From Astropecten irregularis (taxonomy: Eukaryota; Echinodermata; Asteroidea; Paxillosida; Astropectinidae): 64,000 nucleotides of DNA. Position numbers and translations under genes: made by a program. Below the pieces are notes generated by a model, which was not told the DNA's origin, made no database searches, and saw only the letters and a list, made by a program, of their open reading frames with translations. Within the stretch, counting starts at the first letter, position 1. Each line of letters starts with the position of its first letter. Positions 48,201-57,200 of this stretch are shown here, one piece after another. The stretch is from positions 23,534,494 through 23,598,493 of the forward strand of contig OZ020246.1 of the NCBI GenBank assembly GCA_963971285.1, in the 5' to 3' direction.

Positions 48201-51200
48201 CAACAGCTTGGCTATTGGGGTCAGTCAAGCTCATGAGAGTGGGTCAGCCTTCCATGAGACCATTGAGGGCAAGTCAGCAGCTGAGCCGGTGTCACCTACC
48301 GATGCCGATCTATCTTCTGAAATAGCACCATTTACTGACAACGGCTTGGATGCTTTGGCCACGAAGGCTAAGGAGGTTGGATCAGCCATCCATGAGATCG
48401 TTGAGGGCAAGTCAGCAGCGGCTGAGCCAGAGTCACCGACTGATGCTGATCTGTCTTCTTCTGAGGACTCATCACCTACTGACAACAGCTTGGCCGTTGG
48501 GGTCAGTGAACCTCCTGAGATTGGGTCAGCCATCCGTGAGACCGTTGAGAACAAGTCATCAGCTGACCCAGAGTCACCGACTGATGCCAGCCTGTCTTCG
48601 GAGAACTCATCACCTACTGACAACAGCTTGGCTATTTGGGTCAGTCAAGCTCCTGAGGATGGGTCAGCCATCCATGGGACCGTTGAGGGCAAGTCAGCAG
48701 CAGCTGAGCAAGAGTCACCGACTGATGCCGACCTGTCTTCTTCGGAGGAATCATCACCTACTGACATCAGCTTGGCTATTTGGGTCAGTCAAGCTCCTGA
48801 GGATGGGTCAGCCATCCATGGGACCGTTGAGGGCAAGTCAGCAGCAGCTGAGCAAGAGTCACCGACTGATGCTGATCTGTCTTCTTCTGAGGACTCATCA
48901 CCTACTGACAACAGCTTGGCCGTTGGGGTCAGTGAACCTCCTGAGATTGGGTCAGCCATCCGTGAGACCGTTGAGGACAAGTCATCAGCTGACCCAGAGT
49001 CACCGACTGATGCCAGCCTGTCTTCGGAGAACTCATCACCTACTGACATCAGCTTGGCTGTTGGGACCAGTCAAGCCCCTGAGAATCAGTCAGCCATCCA
49101 CGAGACCGTTGAGGAAAAGTCACCAGCAGAGACAGAGTCGCCGACTGATGCCGATCTATCTTCTGAAATAGCACCATTTACAGACAACAGCTTGGATGCT
49201 TTGGCCACACAGGCTAAGGAGTTTAGATCAGCCATCCGCGACACTGTTGAGTGCAAGTCAGCAGCTGATGAGTACCAGGCTTCTGAGATTAGATCGGCCA
49301 CTAAAGTTAAGCCGGCTGGTAGGAATCTGGGGGTTCAGAGGACTCCATCTACCGAGTCGCAGGCGTCGAGGGATGAGACCTTACTGGCAGCTGCTGAGAG
49401 TAACCTGACAGAGAAGAAAGTAACAGTTGATGAGTCCATCCATGGTGTTGACTGCACACCAGGGTCAGAAACCCAACTCTCTGACGAACTCACGCCAGAA
49501 GACGTACAAGAAGCCAGTGGACAATCTCAAAAAGGTATAACATCTTGGCACATTTGAAAATCGGTTTTAAACAAAATAATCTAAAATTGTGAATGAAAGA
49601 ATTATATTAACGAAGACTAAGTCGAAAAATTCTCTCTCCATACTAACTATACAATATTTCTGGGGAATGCTTGAAAATACACGGTTTTTGGTTTTCAGAC
49701 AAAGGAATTGGTTGGTTCGTATCTGTCAAGAAATCTCAAGATATTATCACGTTTTTGGTCATCAATTTCATCCGGGTCTTAACTTCTCATTATTGTTCAT
49801 GATATTTTTGTTTATTTGCATCACCAATGTAGGCTCAAAAGGAGAACATGACGCAGCGGCAGCATCTTCTCACACTTACGAATCTGAAGAATATTTGCTG
49901 GACTTTGATTGTCCTCGATTCGGAAGCAAGAAAAGGCCAGGTATAAATGGACAACAATAACTGGTTAACAATTAACTGGTTAAAGATAAAGCAATACAGG
50001 GGAAAATTGTCCCTCATATTTTAGACATTTCAAACTGTCCATGCATTTTTCAAAAGGATGTAATGGATCCAACTTCTTCCACATTGAATCCTCTGCTCCG
50101 ATCATTGTTCAACTGACAATAAACTGGTGCTACACGTTTATAAATAGCTTTATTTTCTTTCTTTCTCCTTTTGCAGAAAAAGGCATTAGCTGGTTCATAC
50201 CATTCAAGAAATCCAAAGGTAAGAATCGAAAACCTCGAAAATATCAGAGCACTCGTGAATTGGGTAGAAGATACTGCCCATATGTATTGTCATATCCATT
50301 CATGACTGATTAAAACAGAGAGGAATTCCCCAATCAGTTTGGCATCCTGATGGGAACATCGTTGTGAGAAATTATACCTGGCGTCAACAATAATACTGTG
50401 CAGGTCAAACACAGCCCAAACCTTTTCGAGATACTCCAAATTATCTTTGGTATTCGTTTCTTTGATTGCGAGGATATTTTGATTTTGTTTGTTCCTCTGC
50501 AACATTTCTATTCTTTAGTCCTGATCAGCTACTCACTGGAGAGATCTAAAATGGTGGAACCAGTGCAGAAACCTACAGGGAACCAGTCAAGTCGTCCCAA
50601 GCCTGCTTCCAAAAGTAAAAGAAGTATAACATTACTGTTGTGAATATTTCTAATTAATTGAGCATTACCACGACCAAATTTCTGTTGCGAAATCAGTTCA
50701 TACGTTTCCTTCAGGATACAATATATAAATTTCAGTCACATCAAATTGTAGTTGGTTTAGAGTTTCCATTTATTACTCGTTACTTATCTTTTCCATTTTA
50801 TACACAGGTTTATTGGATGATTGTTATGTCCTTGTAGTAAAAATAAATCATAATATCTAATCATGTTTGTGTTGCAGTGAAATGGTTCGTGCCGATGCAG
50901 GGAGAACATGGTAAGATTTAAGTTTTCGTATTTGAAGTAATTTCACTTGTACATTAACTACATTTTGTCAACACTATTTACCATGTTGTCACCATGCACA
51001 GTTGTTTCCACACACGCTGCCTATTTCTATTCATGCCTGCATGAGATTGGTTTTCCCAGTAAATGTTTACTGAAATCAGTACCTGTGATTGTATCCCTTT
51101 TCGTTGCGATTAATATTGCTGTTATACTTTCATTCTTATTGTAGTTGTCATCGACAGATCAACTCAAGAATCAGCAGAAAGAAGTCTGGTTACTCCTAGT

Positions 51201-54200
51201 CAGGGGAGCGATATGTTGAAGGAAGATAAGAGTATGCGTGGTAGAAGGTAAGGAACACGACATGCACTCCATTGTATTTATGGAAGGACGTTTCGTAGAT
51301 AAAGCTATAGCCAGATGAGCCAGACACAGAAAATCACGAAGTCAAAATCAGAGAATAGGCCTATCATGACATATTATCACCAGACGGATAATCACTGTTG
51401 GAGACTTGAGCGCAGTTCGAAAATTCTTCATGATATTGCCTATTGGCATTTATGTAGTCTTCCATTTAAAGGTAATGAATTTGCCTTTGAGAAAGATCCT
51501 GTTAGGATCGAAACGCGTCAGGCCCTCCCAACGTTAAGCGAATAATAATAATAATAATTCTGAATTCATACCGAGCACATGCACATTCTGTCCAAAGACA
51601 CTCGTGGCGCACATAAAATAAGGACATCGGGCCATAATTTACATTCCTGAAACCATCTGAACTCCCTGGGGAGTATACAGCCCCGGCTATAGTTAAAGTG
51701 CACATAGGCTTATCAAACCACAAAAGAATCTCTACCCTCGCAGGAATCCATTTACACCTGGGTGAAGAGGAGCAATATGTGACAAAGCGTCTTGCCCAAG
51801 GATGCAAGCACCACTAGGTCATGGTTGGATTCGAACTCACAATGTGTAGATTGACCACAAAAGCTTGAGTTCGAAACGACAGACCACTAGAAAACATCAC
51901 CCAACCCCAATTGATATCGGAGTTCTGGACATTAAAATGCATAAACATCAGTGATAACATCGACCTTCTGTCGCTTGTGTTTACGTTGCAGGTGTTAGAG
52001 AGAACAGGGAAAGGAGGCTTTCAAATCGCAACATCGATCTGAAACAGAGACACACCAGAAGAACAATATGCATTGTCATGGCAGCATAGAGTGGAAGTGA
52101 ACACTACAGAGGGCGTAGAAATTTGCAAAAAATCTGATTGTACTTTGGATCAAATAATTATGTGGATATCCTAACGAAGCAAACAGACTAACAATCACAG
52201 ATAATGGGTCAATTCTGTTCCAGTGAAGATCTTTGTAGTAATGGTGTACTTTGTGAATTCATGCTTTGTGGGGGTCTTAAATTATTATGAATGAAAAAAG
52301 AAGAAGATTGAATAAAAAGAGCTATTCATCGAGGAAGATACAGTATTGTCAAGGTAAAAGGTGATAAAAGTCACGCGATGTCGTGTTGTTGGTAGCCATG
52401 TTTCGGCTGCTGGGACTGATAGCCTTCATCCGGCAAATGAAGAACTAGATGCTGGGGTGTCCGTTATGTCCTGTTGGTCCGCGTCCGTGTTCACCGTTCC
52501 GTGCAGGCATGCGGATGCCATACGGGTCACTCTGCGGTTGGCTGGGGCGTGTCCTCGGCGTGGCTTCGGTGCCCTCGGGTGGTTCTATCCGTTGCGGGGC
52601 GGTGGTCGTGGTGCCGGACAGAGGGAAGCCAGAACCCAGGGATGTCGATGCCGCTGTCCCGGTTGATGTTGCTCTGAGGGAGGTGGATGTGGATGGCTTC
52701 CTTGATGCGTCTGGTGTACCAATGTTGCTCACGGTCTATACACCGCACATCGTCCTAATAAGGATGGTGATCTGCTTCTCAGGCGTGTTCAGCTACCACC
52801 GATCCGTCCACACGGGAGAGTCTCACGTCGAGTTGATGCTCTGTGATCCTATCGCTTATGGGTCTGCCGGTTTCGCCGATGTACATCTTCTCCTAGTCGT
52901 TGCACGGGATCTCGTAATCAACTCCTCCGCGTCTTCCTGGTGGGACCGTATCCTTCGGGCGGACGAGCTAGTTCCTCAAGGTGGTGGTAGATCGGAACAC
53001 GACGGATGATGTGTCCCTCGAGGATTCTCTCCAGGTGTCTGGACATGCCATCCATGAAAGGGAGTACAGTGAAAGATTTGTACTCTATCCGCTTGGTATC
53101 GGTGCTGGTCCTGGATCTCGAAGAGTGCCTGGTGAAAGGTAGTGGGTATCGATTCGCTGTGAGAGCAGCGTCCAGACGGCATCTCTCAGTGGCCGTACTC
53201 CGCAGTCTGGTCACCAGACGCGAGTCATGATCTTGGAGACACTTGGCCACTCCACGCTTCACGGACTGAGGGTGATGCGAGTCGAATGTCACATACTGGT
53301 CGGTGTGCATGAGCTTCGGGTACACAGAGCTGGTCAGGCTGCCGTCGGACTCTCTGTGGACCAGACTTTCCAAGGAGGGCATTGGTGTTGGCCTCCTTGA
53401 TCTCGATGGTGAACCGTATGCTGTGCTGGAGGTTGTTCAGATGTGTGAGCAGGTGGTCGGTCTGGTCCAGTGATGCAATTAAAAACGGTGCCTTCCATAA
53501 AGTACGTACGCACGAAATGGCGACTTTTTGACACCCCTCCCCCTGTACGCATACACATTTTACATTAGGTTTTTCACTTCTCGTGGAAATGTCACAGTGA
53601 TCAGGTCCGGTACCGTTATTGGGACAACATTTTTAAATTCTGAAATGAATGACTTAAGTGTAACAGGTTTTTAAACATTACAGACGTATTTGACTATCTT
53701 TTTTTATGTTGAATAAGTAAAGCTAAGGATAAAACCAAAACAATCCCGGTGCTTTTTTTTTTCGTTTTTCCTCTCTTTTCGCGCGACATATTGCGTATTG
53801 GCCTGAACCCCCCCCCCCCCCCTGTACGCATCGGTAACACCCCCCCCCCCCCAACTTCGTGCGTACGTATTTTATGGACCACCCCAAAGGTGTCATCGAC
53901 ATACAGCTTTCATACCGTGGGCCAGCAATCGGGTGGGCAACTCTGCAAGGCCTCCTCCTCGAACATCTCCATGTACAGATTGGCGATGACCTCCTACATC
54001 GGACTGCCCCTTAACTGCTCGGTCCTTCTTCTCATATTATGTCTTTCAATTTTCCTTCGTGGAGAAAATATCTGGACCGCAAGACGAACTCCAACAGGGT
54101 GACGATCTTGATGTGGGAGGTGAAGTCCGGCTCAGCGGGTTCTGGTCTTCCTCCTGGCGTCACTCTTCACCAACGTTCCCATAGAAAGCGCACGAAGAGT

Positions 54201-57200
54201 AGCCTTACGATGCCAGGAGGAAGACCAGAACCTCCCCAGCCGGACTTCCCTCTCCCCACCAAGATCGTCACCCCATTGTAGTTCGTCTTGCGGTCTACAA
54301 TTAATTTCTCCGAGCAGACGGGCGGCGGTCAAAGCCAATCTGCAAACCTTGCAGAATTGCCCACCCGATTGCTGCCCCTATAGTATGGAAGCGGTATGTC
54401 GATATCACCTTTGTCATTGCACCACGGGACCAGACAGAGCAGCTGCTCACCCAACTGAACAACCTGCAGCCCAGCATACAGTCCACCATCGAGGTCGAGG
54501 AGAACAAGATTATCGTCTTGTTGGACACTCTGGTCCACAGAGAGTCCGACGGCAGCCTAACCAGTACCGTGTACTCCAGGCCCACGCACGGCAACCAGTA
54601 TGTGGCATTCGACCGGCACCACCCTGATTCCGTGAAGCGTGGAGTGGCCAAATGTCTCCAAGATCGTGCCTCGCGTCTGGTGACCAGATTGTGGTGTACT
54701 GCCACTGAGGGATGCCAGGTGCACGCTGCCCTCACGGCGAAGGGATGCCCACCACCTCTCATCCGGCGCTCTTCGAGGCCCAAGACCACTACCAATACCA
54801 AGCGGATTGAGTACAAATCTTTCACTGTACCACCTTCATGGATGGCATCTCCAGACAGCTGAAGATAATCCTCGAGGGACACGGCATCCGTATCGTGTTC
54901 AGATCTTCCATCACCTTGAGGAACTAGCTCGTCCGCCCGAAGGATCTGGTCCCACCAGGAAGACGCGAAGGAGCTGTTTATGAGATCCCGGGCAACGACT
55001 TCGAGCAGGCTTAAATCGACGAAACCGGCAGACCCATCGGCGAGAGGATCAAGGAGTATCAACTCGAAGTGAGACTCTCCCGTGTGGACGAATCGGTGGT
55101 AGCTGAACACGCCTGAGAAGCAGATCACCATCCTAATTAGGACGATGTGCCGTGTATCGACCATGAACAGCATTGGTACACCAGACGCATCAAGGAGGCC
55201 ATCAGCATCCACCTCCGTCAGAACAACATCAACCGGGACAGCGGCATCGACTTCCCCGGGTTCTGGCTTCCCTATATCCGGCACCACTACCACCGCCCCG
55301 CAACGGATAGAACCACAGGAGAACACCAAACCTACGCCGAGAATACGCCCCAGCTAACCACAGAGTGACCAGTACGACGTCCGCACGCCTGCACGGAACG
55401 GTGAACATGTACGCGGACCAACAGGATGTAACGGGCACAGCATCATCCAGTTCTTCAGTTGCCTGATGAAGGCTAGCAGTACCAGCAGCTGAAACATCGC
55501 TACGAGCACATGACATCGCGTGACATTGATCACCTTTTCAATTGACGATATTTTATTTTAGCATGCATGAGCATGTACTTTGATTTTTTTGAGCATACAA
55601 AGGGCTCGTCAGAACCATCGTAGCATCTCTCCTTACGCGCTTCTATGAAATATATTGTTCTCGCAACCACAGCAACGATTACTATGGCAAATACAGCAAA
55701 ATTGGAGACTGGTGTAATCATTCTTAGATTTCTGTTGTAAACCATTGTCGACAATGTCAATTTCCATTATACTAAAACTTGACCACTCAATCAAATCAAT
55801 TAGATTAATTCAATTAAATAATTTGACTTACGAGGACAACTAGCATTGAAAGTTAACAGAAAGTGATACTTATTACGGTTGAATTTAAGAAACACAAGGG
55901 CGTTTGCTTTTCATTTATCATTTACTCATTTATATAATGTTACTTCATATCTAGATTCACTTTTAAATTTCAGTCATTATCATGTTACTTACAATGAAAA
56001 TGCGGTTATTTTGTAAAATAAAAAAACTTTCACTCATAACATCTCTAACCCCAAAGAAATGACTTTTGTTATTTTGTTTTTGCACACCCCAGTATCCTTA
56101 TTGAACATAATATCACAACCAAATGTAAATAAACCTGTAAATAAAATAAAATAAAACAAAAAATCAATTCAATTTTGTTTCATATTGTCTCATCCTATAC
56201 CATCGAGAATTCGTGTAGAATATAGCTATCTTTTTATATTTTCATACAAAGTGCAAATGAATTTACGACCCTTCCGTAAGGATAATTTTGGGAGATTTTG
56301 GGCACATTTTCTAAACTTGAGCACACAAACTTGCATTCATTTGGGCCCAATTTTAATGAACTGCTAAGCACAAAAATTAGCTTAGCACAAAAATGTCTTC
56401 CTCAATAAATAAACCACCATTAATATTCAGCTAACTAATGCCACAGAACAATTACAAGTAATGTTACAAAACATGTAAATTTGGTTGTTAATCCTGTGTT
56501 TATTAACACGGAAATTTCATGGTTAGCAAATTTGTATGCCAAGTAGGGCCGTGAAATTGGCCCCTGGTGTTAAGGTGCCTTTCCAAATATGCGCGTTTTT
56601 TCATCACATGTGGAAAAGGATCGCAACTCGGGTTGCAAACGAAAGGTTTTTACCTTGTAGAAGTAAGCAGGGAGAAAAATGGAGTGATGGCATCAATATT
56701 TGGCGGACAGAAACACCGTATACTTAGAAGCTTCCCAATAAAAATGTGCCAATACCACTGTGCAATTGGAGCAGCTTTGGACAACAGAGGGCGCACACAA
56801 GGACATCGCTGAGAGAGTTCAGCCCACCGCACACTATACGATCCGACATTCCGACTAGGATCCGACTGGTTTTTGGAAGGATCGCAAAGCATTCTGGGAG
56901 TCTTAACCGTGATTGTTCCCAGTAGTAGACCCACTCTGATGGCCAGTCGGCAAGATTCGACTGTCGAATCACGGTTAAGACTCCCAGAATGCTTTGCGAT
57001 CCTTCCAAAAACCAGTCGGGTCGTAGTCGGATCGTATAGTGTGCGGTGGGCTTTATGCACGCGAAGCAAGAACGAAATCCGACTGAATAGACCGATAGCG
57101 CGACCAGTGTTTACATGCCATCGTGTGGCTTATATAGTGGGTATATCTGTTTCCATCATATTTGGCACAGAGCAGCTGTGGTGGAAATAATATGTGCAAA

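Noticed and set aside
48350-49171. 273-codon plus-strand frame overlapping the acidic repeat exon
   Set aside because: It is an out-of-frame shadow kept open by the repeat structure. The chosen frame joins in phase to exons on both sides.
52449-53009. 186-codon plus-strand open frame
   Set aside because: It is antisense to Penelope-like copy A.
54301-55329. 342-codon minus-strand open frame
   Set aside because: It is antisense to Penelope-like copy B, whose plus-strand translation has clear reverse transcriptase and GIY-YIG similarity.
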